A program made the position numbers and the translations under genes. A model generated the notes under the pieces. It was not told the origin of the DNA, made no database searches, and saw only the letters and a list, made by a program, of their open reading frames with translations. A stretch of DNA of 64,000 bases from Mycobacterium yunnanensis. Its GTDB lineage: Bacteria > Actinomycetota > Actinomycetes > Mycobacteriales > Mycobacteriaceae. Positions 1 to 8,196 of the stretch are shown piece by piece (the first letter of the stretch is position 1; every line of letters starts with the position of its first letter). The stretch is from positions 721,151 to 785,150 of the forward strand of contig NZ_JACKVK010000013.1 in the NCBI RefSeq assembly GCF_025823185.1, in the 5' to 3' direction.

Positions 1-1402
1 GCTCGTCGAGCAGGATGAGGTTGCCACCCTCCTTGAGGGTCAACGCGAGGTTGAGACGGTTGCGCTCACCACCGGAGAGCACGCCGGCCGGCTTCTGCTG
101 ATCGGGGCCCTTGAAGCCGAACGCCGAGACGTATGCGCGTGAGGGCACCTCGTTCTGACCGACCTCGATGTAGTCCAGTCCGTCGGAGACGACCTCCCAG
201 ACGTTCTTCTTCGGGTCGATGCCGCCGCGGTTCTGGTCGACGTAGCTGAGCTTGACGGTCTCGCCGACCTTGACGATGCCGCTGTCGGGCTCCTCGAGGC
301 CGACGATGGTCTTGAACAACGTGGTCTTGCCGACGCCGTTGGGACCGATGACGCCGACGATGCCGTTGCGCGGCAACGTGAAGGACAGGTCCTTGATGAG
401 GATCCGGCCGTCGAAGCCCTTGTCGAGATGCTCGACCTCCACGACGGTGTTGCCCAGACGCGGGCCCGTCGGGATCTGGATCTCCTCGAAGTCGAGCTTG
501 CGGGTCTTCTCCGCCTCGGCGACCATCTCCTCGTAGCGACCCAGGCGCGCCTTGTTCTTGGCTTGGCGGGCCTTGGCTCCCGAGCGCACCCAGGCCAGCT
601 CCTCCTTGAGACGCTTCTGGAGCTTCTGGTCCTTCTTGCCTGCAACTTCGAGGCGTTCGGCCTTCTTCTCGAGGTAGGTCGAGTAGTTGCCCTCGTACGG
701 GTAGGCCCGGCCACGGTCCAGTTCGAGGATCCACTCGGCCACGTTGTCGAGGAAGTACCGGTCGTGGGTGACGGCCAGGATGGCGCCCGCATAGGCCGCC
801 AGATGCTGCTCGAGCCACAACACGCTTTCGGCGTCCAGGTGGTTGGTGGGCTCGTCGAGCAGGAGCAGGTCCGGCTTGGACAGCAGCAGCTTGCACAGCG
901 CCACCCGGCGCTTCTCGCCGCCGGAGAGGTGGGTCACCGGCTCGTCGGGGGGCGGGCAACGCAACGCGTCCATCGCCTGCTCGAGTTGTGAGTCGATGTC
1001 CCAGGCGTCGGCGGCGTCGAGCTCCTCCTGCAGGACGCCCATCTCCTCCATGAGCTCGTCGGTGTAGTCGGTGGCCATCAGCTCGGCCACCTCGTTGTAC
1101 CGGTTGAGCTTGCCCTTGATGGGCACGCCCTCCTCGACGTTCTCGCGAACGGTCTTCGACTCGTCGAGGTGCGGCTCCTGCATGAGGATGCCGACCGTCG
1201 CGCCGGCGGCGAGGAAGGCGTCTCCGTTGTTCGCCTTGTCCAAACCGGCCATGATCTTCAGGACGCTCGACTTGCCTGCGCCATTGGGACCGACGACGCC
1301 GATCTTGGCTCCGGGGAGGAAGTTCAGCGTGACGTCGTCCAGGATGACCTTGTCACCGTGCGCCTTGCGGACCTTCTTCATCGTGTAGATGAACTCAGCC
1401 AT
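1..1402 (-). CDS. ettA: ABC-F translational throttle ATPase EttA (C-terminus cut by window edge)
   Basis: Soluble ABC-F ATPase that binds the ribosomal E site and gates entry into elongation according to energy state. It starts at ATG 1402 (MAEFIYTMKKV). The first nucleotide-binding domain has GPNGAGKS, signature LSGGEKRR and Walker B LLLLDEPTNHLD. A Lys/Arg/Glu-rich linker follows (EKKAERLEVAGKKDQK), then a second domain with GPNGVGKTT and LSGGERNR. The frame is still open at base 1, just inside the second Walker B (LILLDE), so roughly the last 90 residues are missing. There are no membrane segments, as expected for ABC-F. It lies 69 bp downstream of the SSB-like gene on the same strand. It corresponds to Rv2477c of M. 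tuberculosis by recall. Confidence 0.95.
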   Translation of the reverse strand, partial: MAEFIYTMKKVRKAHGDKVILDDVTLNFLPGAKIGVVGPNGAGKSSVLKIMAGLDKANNGDAFLAAGATVGILMQEPHLDESKTVRENVEEGVPIKGKLNRYNEVAELMATDYTDELMEEMGVLQEELDAADAWDIDSQLEQAMDALRCPPPDEPVTHLSGGEKRRVALCKLLLSKPDLLLLDEPTNHLDAESVLWLEQHLAAYAGAILAVTHDRYFLDNVAEWILELDRGRAYPYEGNYSTYLEKKAERLEVAGKKDQKLQKRLKEELAWVRSGAKARQAKNKARLGRYEEMVAEAEKTRKLDFEEIQIPTGPRLGNTVVEVEHLDKGFDGRILIKDLSFTLPRNGIVGVIGPNGVGKTTLFKTIVGLEEPDSGIVKVGETVKLSYVDQNRGGIDPKKNVWEVVSDGLDYIEVGQNEVPSRAYVSAFGFKGPDQQKPAGVLSGGERNRLNLALTLKEGGNLILLDE

Positions 1403-1471
1403 GCTGTGGGTAGTGCCTTTCCGGTCTGCGGGTATCGCTCAGCCAACCATCCTAGGCGCGGCGGTTCGCGG

Positions 1472-1945
1472 CTACGCCGTCAGTGGGAGGCCTCGATCCT
1501 CGGCCTTGCCCGAGGCCTCGTCCTCGTCACCGTCGGACGTGGCCTCCCCGGCGGTCGACTCGGCGCCGGACTCGGCGTCCTCCTCGGTGCGCCTGCGCTG
1601 TTCGATGCGCACCGTGGCGCGGGTCAGGTCGGGGCCGACCGCCGACGCGCGCACCTCCACCGACGAGCGTCGGTTGCCCTCCTTGTCGTCGTACTCGCTG
1701 GTGTAGACGGTGCCCACCACGACGACCGGGTCACCCTTGATGAGGACGCCGCTGACGCCGTCGACCACTTGGCCCCAGCAGTTGACGGTGACGAACAGCG
1801 AGTTGCCCGGCTCCCAGACGCCCTCGGGTGTGCGGCGACGAGAGTTGCTCGCGACGCGGAACTTCAGCACCTGCTGATCGCCGACGCGTCGCAGGATCGG
1901 GTCGGTGACGATGGTGCCGACCATGTGGAACGGGGTCTCGAACAT
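1472..1945 (-). CDS. Single-stranded DNA-binding protein (second SSB, SsbB-like)
   Basis: 157-residue OB-fold protein expected to coat single-stranded DNA. The OB domain occupies about residues 1-115 (MFETPFHMVGTIVTDP, VLKFRVASNSRRR, FVTVNCWGQ, GDPVVVVGTVYTSEY). A Glu/Asp/Ser/Ala-rich tail follows that lacks the DDDIPF-type C-terminal tip of the main replicative SSB. This suggests a paralogue in repair or recombination rather than the essential SSB. Start ATG 1945 is chosen because GAAGGGAAG sits a few bases upstream. An ATG at 1960 (MKGSA) is possible, and the longer open frame further upstream only runs through the neighbouring gene. Equivalent to Rv2478c by position. Confidence 0.88.
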   Translation of the reverse strand: MFETPFHMVGTIVTDPILRRVGDQQVLKFRVASNSRRRTPEGVWEPGNSLFVTVNCWGQVVDGVSGVLIKGDPVVVVGTVYTSEYDDKEGNRRSSVEVRASAVGPDLTRATVRIEQRRRTEEDAESGAESTAGEATSDGDEDEASGKAEDRGLPLTA

Positions 1946-2005
1946 TGCGCTTCCCTTCATCGGTTCTCGGTCCGGGCAGCGCCTGTCGTGCTGCCCGAGA
2001 CCATT

Positions 2006-2034
2006 GACCGTCCGGAGGCCGACGCCGGACGGTC
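2006..2034 (-). terminator. GC-rich hairpin between the CopD/CtaG gene and the SSB gene
   Basis: A 9-bp perfect stem (GACCGTCCG at 2006-2014 with CGGACGGTC at 2026-2034) closes an 11-nt loop. It lies just downstream of the CopD/CtaG stop codon in its direction of transcription. No U-tract follows, which is common for mycobacterial terminators. Confidence 0.5.
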
Positions 2035-2091
2035 CTCCGCGGCGACCGAGGGGGCGCCCTGTGGATGAACCGGGGACTGTGGAGGAAGGAC

Positions 2092-4098
2092 TCAGCGATC
2101 CTCGAGCTTGGCAAGCTTGGCGAGCATGTTGTTGTACGCCGCGAGGTCGGCGTCGTCGTCGCGGTCGGCGGCGCGGTCCAGTCGCACGGCCGTGCGCTGG
2201 TCGCTGCGGCGCCATTGCACGAGCAACGCGATGAGGACGAGGACCAGGGGCACTTCGCCTGCCGACCACGCGATGCCGCCGCCGAGGCGCTGATCGGCCA
2301 GCAGGTCGGTGTGCCACGGCAACTGCAGCGACTTGTAGAAATCCCCCGCCAGCACGGCCTTGGTGCCCATCAGGACGACTCCGAAGAAGGCGTGCAGCGG
2401 CAGCGACGCGAACACCACGGCGAGCTTCGCGATCGGCGGGATGGGCCGCGGTGTGGGGTCCACGCCGATCACCACCCAGTAGAACAGGTAACCGGTCACC
2501 AGGAAGTGCACGTTCATCGCCACGTGCGCGGCGTGGCTGGTAACGGCCACGTCGAAGATCCCGCCGAAGTACAGACCGTAGAAGCCCGAGACGAAGATGA
2601 CGGTGGCGACGATGGGGTTGGTCAACACGCGGGACACCCGGCTGTGCAACGCGGCCAGCAGCCACTCCCGCGGTCCCGGGGCGCCGTCTGCGCCCGCCGC
2701 GGGCAACGCCCGCAACGCCAGGGTGACGGGTGCGCCGAGCACCAGCAGCACCGGCACCAGCATCGAAAGCAGCATGTGGGCGGCCATGTGCATGCTGAAC
2801 ATCGCGGGCATGTAGCGGCCGACGCCCGACGACGAGGCGAACAGCAGCACCGCGCACCCGCACAGCCACGCCACGATGCGTCCGGTCGGCCACGCGTCGC
2901 CACGCTTGCGCAGCCGCCACACCCCGGCCAGGTACAGCCCGGCGAAGACCAGGGCCGCCGTGCCGAGGATCAGGTCGAAGCGCCAGTCGAACAGGATCCG
3001 TGCGACGGTCGGCGGTCCGGCGAGGTCGTACCCGATCTCCACGGCCGTCACCGACGGGTTGAAGACGGCAGGCGGGGGTGGCGGCGTGCGACCAAGGGCG
3101 ACGGCGATGCCGAACGTCACACCGAAGACCCCGGCCTCGATCAGCGACAGCCGGATCAGCGCGCCCCGGCCGTCCGGATTGGCCTGCAATTCCGCCACGC
3201 CGCGGCGCCGCTGCTGCCAGCCGAGCACGCCCAGCACGACCAGGGCGGTCGCCTTGCCGACCAACAGCCAGCCGTACGTCGTGTGAAACAGGTCCTCGAG
3301 GCGCACGCGTACCAACGCGTTGACCACACCCGAGACGGCCATCGCGACGAAGCAGCACAGCGCGATCACCGAGAACCGTCGGGCGGCCAGGTGGGCGTGT
3401 TCACCGCCGCGCAGCGCGTGCACCAGCAGCGCCAGCAGGCCGCCGGCCCACAGCGCGCCGGCCATCAGATGGATGAACAGGCTGTTGGTGCCGAGATCGT
3501 GCGATCCGCCCGCCGAGGAGTGCCCCGTCAAGGCCAGCGGCAGCAGCGTGACCAATGCCCCCGCGCACAACAGCGGCGTCCACGACCAGCGCAACACCGG
3601 GATGGCGAGCACCGTGACGATCGCGGCCAGCAACGCCGTCCAGCGCCATGCACCCGCCACGTCGATCAGGCCGGCCACCGACCAGATCGCGCTGGGGTCC
3701 AAGCGGCTGGTCAGCGGCTGCCCGGTGACGTCGGAGACGGTCAGCGGCACCAGCAGCGCCGCGCATACCGTCCAGACACCCGAGGCCACGACGCCCGTCC
3801 GCAACGCCCGGTATCCCGACGCGTCGAGCACGCCGGTGCGCTGCGGCGGCACCAGGAACGCCGCCAGCAGGAACGACCCCACGGCGACGACGGCCGCGAT
3901 CTCGCCCGCGGCCCTGACGAAGGGCAGCCCGTAGTTGGTGACGGGGCCGGGATCGGGCAGGCCGGTCGCGGTCAACGCGTCGGCCAACGACAGCGCAGCG
4001 AGGCCGGCGGCGACGGCGCCGGCCAGCACCCCGACGCCGAGCAGGATCGGCCACACTGCGCTGGTCCGGGTCTCGGCCCGCGCCTCCGTGGTGGTCAT
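2092..4098 (-). CDS. CopD copper-resistance / CtaG cytochrome c oxidase assembly fusion membrane protein
   Basis: 668-residue polytopic membrane protein. The N-terminal half resembles CopD-type copper-transport proteins: many hydrophobic segments and His-bearing turns such as GHSSAGGSHDLGTNS followed by FIHLMAGALWAGG. The C-terminal half is a caa3-type CtaG domain (MFSMHMAAHMLLSMLVPVLL, LVTGYLFYWVVIGVDP, AWSAGEVPLVLVL). It ends in a charged cytoplasmic tail. The probable role is handling copper for cytochrome oxidase maturation at the membrane, and the histidine/methionine pairs are plausible metal ligands. Start ATG 4098 (MTTTEARAET). The fusion is typical of mycobacteria (Rv0102-like). It lies on the same strand as the SSB and EttA genes but is separated from them by a hairpin. 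Confidence 0.87.
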   Translation of the reverse strand: MTTTEARAETRTSAVWPILLGVGVLAGAVAAGLAALSLADALTATGLPDPGPVTNYGLPFVRAAGEIAAVVAVGSFLLAAFLVPPQRTGVLDASGYRALRTGVVASGVWTVCAALLVPLTVSDVTGQPLTSRLDPSAIWSVAGLIDVAGAWRWTALLAAIVTVLAIPVLRWSWTPLLCAGALVTLLPLALTGHSSAGGSHDLGTNSLFIHLMAGALWAGGLLALLVHALRGGEHAHLAARRFSVIALCCFVAMAVSGVVNALVRVRLEDLFHTTYGWLLVGKATALVVLGVLGWQQRRRGVAELQANPDGRGALIRLSLIEAGVFGVTFGIAVALGRTPPPPPAVFNPSVTAVEIGYDLAGPPTVARILFDWRFDLILGTAALVFAGLYLAGVWRLRKRGDAWPTGRIVAWLCGCAVLLFASSSGVGRYMPAMFSMHMAAHMLLSMLVPVLLVLGAPVTLALRALPAAGADGAPGPREWLLAALHSRVSRVLTNPIVATVIFVSGFYGLYFGGIFDVAVTSHAAHVAMNVHFLVTGYLFYWVVIGVDPTPRPIPPIAKLAVVFASLPLHAFFGVVLMGTKAVLAGDFYKSLQLPWHTDLLADQRLGGGIAWSAGEVPLVLVLIALLVQWRRSDQRTAVRLDRAADRDDDADLAAYNNMLAKLAKLEDR

Positions 4099-4144
4099 GC
4101 CAACAGCGTATGGCGCGCGGCGGAGTTGGCTCCACCCGCTGCGG

Positions 4145-6511
4145 TCAGCCGCCGTCGGCCCTCATGACCAGCTCGCGGACGAAGAACTGCTCCCGCGAGA
4201 ACTCCTCGACCTTGCTCATGTCGCCGAGGATGCCGCGCAGCTCGGCCAGGAACGCCGCCCGGCGCTCCTCCAGGTCGGCTGCCGGCGCCAGCAGGTTCTG
4301 GTCGGCGATCACCTGCCGGGCGGTGGCGAACAGCAGCGCCGAGACCGACTCGTTGCTACGGACCCGCTGCTGCGCGATGTACTGACCACCGACGCCGAGG
4401 GCCAGCGTGGTGAGGTCCTTCTCCCCGATGTCGGGCGGCGTGCCGCGCAGCACGTCGGCGACGATCTCGTAGGCCTCGATGAACGGCCGCAGGATCGCCC
4501 CGGCCACCAGCGGCCGCTTGGCCCGCAGGATGGCGTCGGCTTCCTCACCGCCGGCGGCGACGTGCTGCTCCCAGCCTGAGACGACCTCTCCTCCTCGCGT
4601 CCGGTCATGCCACGACATCTCCTCGGCCACGTTGTCGCGGAAGGCCGCCGAATCGGCGAAGTAGAACTCGAACTTCAACAGGTCCCGCAGCCGCATCGCC
4701 TGCGACCAGAATGCCTCGAGCCGGTCGCCGTCGGCGCGAGCCGAGAACGCCAGCGCCAGTTCGACGATGGCCGTCTCGAGGAACGCATGGCTCAGGGTGT
4801 TGCGGTAGAAGGCGGCCTCGTGTTCGTCCTCCGGCGCGATGCGCCAGACCGGCTCACGGCCTCCGTCGATGCGCGTCACCGGGTGCCCGCCAGACAGCGC
4901 GTCGACCGCCGCCCGGATGCCCTCGTCGGTGCGAAGCCGCAAGGCGCTGTTGGTCATCGGCGTCTTCTTGCGCTCGAGGTAGTCCAGCGAGTCGCGCAGC
5001 GTGTGGTGCAACTGGCCGAGCGTGAGTGCGACGCCGTTGGTGGCGAGCAGGACCGCCGACACCAGACCGGTGGCGTTGATGGGGGTCACGCGCAGGATGC
5101 GCCAGGCCACCTCGAATGCCATCTTCTGCATGGCCAACCGCTTGGCGGCCTCGTCCTCGGAGGTGTGACCGTGCGGTTCGCCCAGATACTCACGCATCGA
5201 CACGGCCTCGGGGAAACGGACGTAGATCTTGCCGTAGTTGCGGTCGCCCTGGGCCTTGATGAAGTTGTAGAGCCAGGAGAGACTCTCGGGCGTCTTCTCC
5301 CCGCCGCGGGCGTAGGCGGCGTACTCGGCGGTCTCGTGCAGCTGGTCGAAACTGATCGACACCGGTTGCAACAGAATGTCGTCACTGCGGCCGGCGAGGT
5401 AGGCGTCGGCCACGTACGCCAGCAGACCGAGCTTGGGCGGCAACATCTTTCCGGTTCGCGACCGGGTGCCCTCGATCGACCAGTTGAGGTTGAACCGCTT
5501 CTCGACGATGTACCCGACGAACTCCTTGAGTACGTACTTGTAGGTGGGGTCGTCGAGCTTGCGACGGATGAAGATGACCCCCGACCGGCGCATCAGCGGC
5601 CCCATCGCGCCGAAGGCGAGGTTGATGCCGGCGAAGGTGAACACCGGCGGCAGCCGGTTCTCCTGCATCGCCACGGGCACGATCGCCCCGTCGAGATAGG
5701 AACGATGCGAGAACAACAGCACCGCAGGGTGGTTCTCCAACGCCGACCGCATCGCCTCGATCTCGTAGCGGTCGTAGTCGATGTTCGGGTCGAAGCCCCG
5801 GCTGAAGATCGCGCGGCCGAGGGTGGGGATCAGGTCGACGGAGAATCTGCTCCACCCCGTGGAGAGTTCGTCGAGCATCTCCCCCGCCGACTCCAGCGTC
5901 GCACCGGGGATCTTGGCCAGCCCCTCCCGAAAACGGGTCGAGGCCAGCATCTCCGGCTTGATGAGCCGCGGCGACTTGTATTCCGGGCCGAGCAATCGCA
6001 ACTCGACCCGGCCGATCGCCAGCGCCGCACGGCGCACGACGAAGTGCGCGAAGTCGCGCGGGTTCTCCGCGACGGTGGTGTCACTCCAGTGCTGGCGTAG
6101 CTCGGAGACCTTGGCCGGCTCGCCGGCCACGACACGGGCGCGGTTGGGATCCTTGCGGAGGATGCCGCGCTGCAACAACTTTGGTGGCCGGTAGGTGTCC
6201 CGGCCGCTGATCAGCGCGACCACCTTGGAGCGCGTGGGCAGACCGCCGGGGATCCAGAAGACCCGCACGGGCACCACCGAGCGGTCCTCGTCGACGTCGA
6301 GCAACTCGACGAGACGGGCCAGAGTCGCCGGCGGCGGCTCACCGTCGGTGGGCAACTGCAACACCTCGATGCGGGCGTCGGGATGGGCCGCGCGTTGCTC
6401 GGCCAGCCAGTCGTCGAGCATCTCGACCTCGGCGGGTGAGTCGACCGCCGCAAGCACCAGGGCGTCGTCGGTCGGGGTGAAGCTGTGCAGGGCGTCGGCG
6501 GTTACCTTCAC
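4145..6511 (-). CDS. plsB2: Glycerol-3-phosphate 1-O-acyltransferase PlsB2
   Basis: 788-residue membrane-associated enzyme that transfers an acyl group to sn-1 of glycerol-3-phosphate, the first step of phospholipid and triacylglycerol synthesis. The PlsB acyltransferase domain has HX4D (SHRSYLDGAIVP, about residue 270), the substrate-site block VIFIRRKL and IEGTRSRTGKMLPPKLG. The N-terminal about 250 residues and the long C-terminal region match the large PlsB family rather than PlsY. Start ATG 6511 (MKVTADALHS) overlaps the plsC stop codon (ATGA), so the two are translationally coupled in one operon. Equivalent to Rv2482c. Confidence 0.93.
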   Translation of the reverse strand: MKVTADALHSFTPTDDALVLAAVDSPAEVEMLDDWLAEQRAAHPDARIEVLQLPTDGEPPPATLARLVELLDVDEDRSVVPVRVFWIPGGLPTRSKVVALISGRDTYRPPKLLQRGILRKDPNRARVVAGEPAKVSELRQHWSDTTVAENPRDFAHFVVRRAALAIGRVELRLLGPEYKSPRLIKPEMLASTRFREGLAKIPGATLESAGEMLDELSTGWSRFSVDLIPTLGRAIFSRGFDPNIDYDRYEIEAMRSALENHPAVLLFSHRSYLDGAIVPVAMQENRLPPVFTFAGINLAFGAMGPLMRRSGVIFIRRKLDDPTYKYVLKEFVGYIVEKRFNLNWSIEGTRSRTGKMLPPKLGLLAYVADAYLAGRSDDILLQPVSISFDQLHETAEYAAYARGGEKTPESLSWLYNFIKAQGDRNYGKIYVRFPEAVSMREYLGEPHGHTSEDEAAKRLAMQKMAFEVAWRILRVTPINATGLVSAVLLATNGVALTLGQLHHTLRDSLDYLERKKTPMTNSALRLRTDEGIRAAVDALSGGHPVTRIDGGREPVWRIAPEDEHEAAFYRNTLSHAFLETAIVELALAFSARADGDRLEAFWSQAMRLRDLLKFEFYFADSAAFRDNVAEEMSWHDRTRGGEVVSGWEQHVAAGGEEADAILRAKRPLVAGAILRPFIEAYEIVADVLRGTPPDIGEKDLTTLALGVGGQYIAQQRVRSNESVSALLFATARQVIADQNLLAPAADLEERRAAFLAELRGILGDMSKVEEFSREQFFVRELVMRADGG

Positions 6512-8196
6512 GGTCGGCCCTTCTTCGCCGGAACCGACTGCGCCGCCGAGTCATTCGCCGCGGTGTCTCCGGCTGCGACCTTCTTCGCGGGCGCCTTCTT
6601 GGCGGGCGCCTTCTTGGCAGGCGCCTTCTTGGCCGGTGCCTTCTTCGCGGGCGCCTTCTTGGCAGGCGCCTTCCCCTTCGCGGGGGTGCGCTCGTAGAGC
6701 GGTGCACTGGGGAGCACGTCGACCGGCCAGTCCTTGAGGGTGTCGAGGTAGAGCTGCCGCACCTCGGCGATGCGCTCCGAGAGATTCTCGGTAGTCCAGT
6801 CGTCGACGAAGATCGGCGGAAACACCGCGACGTCCACCGAACCGGAGTTGAACGTGCTCGAGTTGCGCTCGGCGATGATCTCGGCGTTGCGGATCACGAT
6901 GGGCACCAACGGCACCCCGGCCGCCATCGCAATCCGGAACGGGCCCTTCTTGAACTCCCCCACCTCGGTGGTGTCCAACCGGGTACCCTCGGGCGCGATC
7001 AACACCGAGATGCCCTTGCGTGCAAGGTCTTCGATCTTCTGCAGACTCTCCACTGCGGCCTTTGGATCGTCGCGGTCGATGAAGGCGGCGTCGAGCACCC
7101 GACCGACCGGGCCCATCAGCGGGTCCTTCTCGAGCTCCTTCTTGCCGACCGAGGTGAAGTTGTCGCTGATCAGCCGGCCCGCGATGAACGGGTCGACCTG
7201 GTTGCGATGGTTGAACATGAACACCGCGGGCCTGTGGGCCGTCAAGTTCTCCTCGCCGAGCACGTTGAGGTCGATGCCGATCGCGGTCATCAACAGCCGC
7301 GTCCATGCGGCGGTGAAGAAGTTGACCCCGGTGCGACGGTTGCGGGTGAGCAGGCCGAGCCCGAGGCCGCCGGCCGCCGCGGGCAGCAGCGAGGCGATGC
7401 CTGCCACGGTGCGCAGTTGGGCCACCGGGCTGCTGCCACTGCGGCTGGTGAACTTCAGGATCGGCCATCCCCGCTTGACGGCGACCGCCTGCAACTTTCC
7501 GGCGGGATTGGTCGGTCGCGGGTTGCCGACAAGGTACATCAATGCGACGTCCTCGTCACCGTCGGCGTAGAAGTAGCTCTTGGCCAGGTCGACACCGTTG
7601 CGTGCCGAAAAGGCTTGTACCGCACGGGCCTTGCCGGGACCCCAGATGACGGGTGCGCGCACCTCGCCGGTGATCAGCCCGTCGTCGTCGGTCTCGAATT
7701 GGTTGCTCAGCACGTTGTCGATGCCGAGGAATCTGGCCACCGGATCCACCTGGACGGTCAGCGCCGACGAGCTCAGGACGACGGTGTGGCCGCGCGCCTG
7801 ATGAGCCCGCACCAGCGCGCGCATCTCCGGATAGATGCGGCCCTGGACGTGTTGGACGAAGAGCCGCTCGCCGAGCTCGTCGAGGTCGCTGATGGAGTTG
7901 CCGTGCAGCATCCGTGCGCCCTTGCCGATCAGATCCTCGAATTCCGAGCGGCCGAGCTGGTGGTTGAGTCCGGCCTGCACCATGCCGATGAACTCGCCGA
8001 CGCTCATCTGGCCGCGCCGCAATCTGTCCTGGGTCATCATCACACCGGTGAAACCGGCCACCAGCGTGCCGTCGAGATCGAAGAAGGCGCCGACCTCGGG
8101 TCCCTCCGGGCTGGCCTCGATCTCGGCGACCGAGCCGGGCAGCCGGAGGATCACGTTGTCGCCCTTGCGTTCGGGCTGTCCGTTCTGCGAGGTCAT
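6508..8196 (-). CDS. plsC: HAD-phosphatase / 1-acylglycerol-3-phosphate acyltransferase (PlsC) with Lys-Ala-Pro tail
   Basis: 562-residue two-domain protein. Residues about 25-230 form a HAD-IB hydrolase (FFDLDGTLV nucleophile motif, FYADGDEDVALM acidic motif). Residues about 280-500 form a PlsC acyltransferase with HX4D in FNHRNQVDP and APEGTRLDT. It should acylate lysophosphatidate at sn-2. The HAD half may dephosphorylate a lipid phosphate, but its substrate cannot be read from sequence. The last about 55 residues carry PAKKA tandem repeats. Start ATG 8196 (MTSQNGQPE) overlaps the stop of the wax-synthase gene (ATGA) with GGGAG upstream, and the longer open frame is rejected. The gene is coupled to plsB2. 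Equivalent to Rv2483c. Confidence 0.92.
   Translation of the reverse strand: MTSQNGQPERKGDNVILRLPGSVAEIEASPEGPEVGAFFDLDGTLVAGFTGVMMTQDRLRRGQMSVGEFIGMVQAGLNHQLGRSEFEDLIGKGARMLHGNSISDLDELGERLFVQHVQGRIYPEMRALVRAHQARGHTVVLSSSALTVQVDPVARFLGIDNVLSNQFETDDDGLITGEVRAPVIWGPGKARAVQAFSARNGVDLAKSYFYADGDEDVALMYLVGNPRPTNPAGKLQAVAVKRGWPILKFTSRSGSSPVAQLRTVAGIASLLPAAAGGLGLGLLTRNRRTGVNFFTAAWTRLLMTAIGIDLNVLGEENLTAHRPAVFMFNHRNQVDPFIAGRLISDNFTSVGKKELEKDPLMGPVGRVLDAAFIDRDDPKAAVESLQKIEDLARKGISVLIAPEGTRLDTTEVGEFKKGPFRIAMAAGVPLVPIVIRNAEIIAERNSSTFNSGSVDVAVFPPIFVDDWTTENLSERIAEVRQLYLDTLKDWPVDVLPSAPLYERTPAKGKAPAKKAPAKKAPAKKAPAKKAPAKKAPAKKVAAGDTAANDSAAQSVPAKKGRP
6581..6670 (-). repeat. Six 15-bp tandem repeats encoding the APAKK tail of PlsC
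   Basis: Six consecutive 15-base units, each TTCTTSGCVGGYGCC on the top strand, start at 6581, 6596, 6611, 6626, 6641 and 6656. They encode AP/AKK pentapeptides in the PlsC C-terminus. Copy number is likely to vary between strains by slippage. Confidence 0.9.

Noticed and set aside
1472..3358. Extended 628-codon version of the SSB gene
   Set aside because: The extra N-terminus is antisense-frame translation of the CopD/CtaG gene. The SSB fold begins at MFETP with its own ribosome-binding site.
2065..4167. 700-codon open frame on the plus strand
   Set aside because: Antisense to the well-supported CopD/CtaG gene. Its product is Gln/His/Arg-rich low-complexity sequence typical of the complement of high-GC coding DNA.
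4607..6100. 497-codon plus-strand frame
   Set aside because: Complement of plsB2 with no domain pattern or ribosome-binding site.
6581..6670. Regular 15-bp repeats considered as a CRISPR array
   Set aside because: Repeats are contiguous with no spacers and encode the PlsC tail in frame. No cas genes or CRISPR-like arrays were seen in the window.
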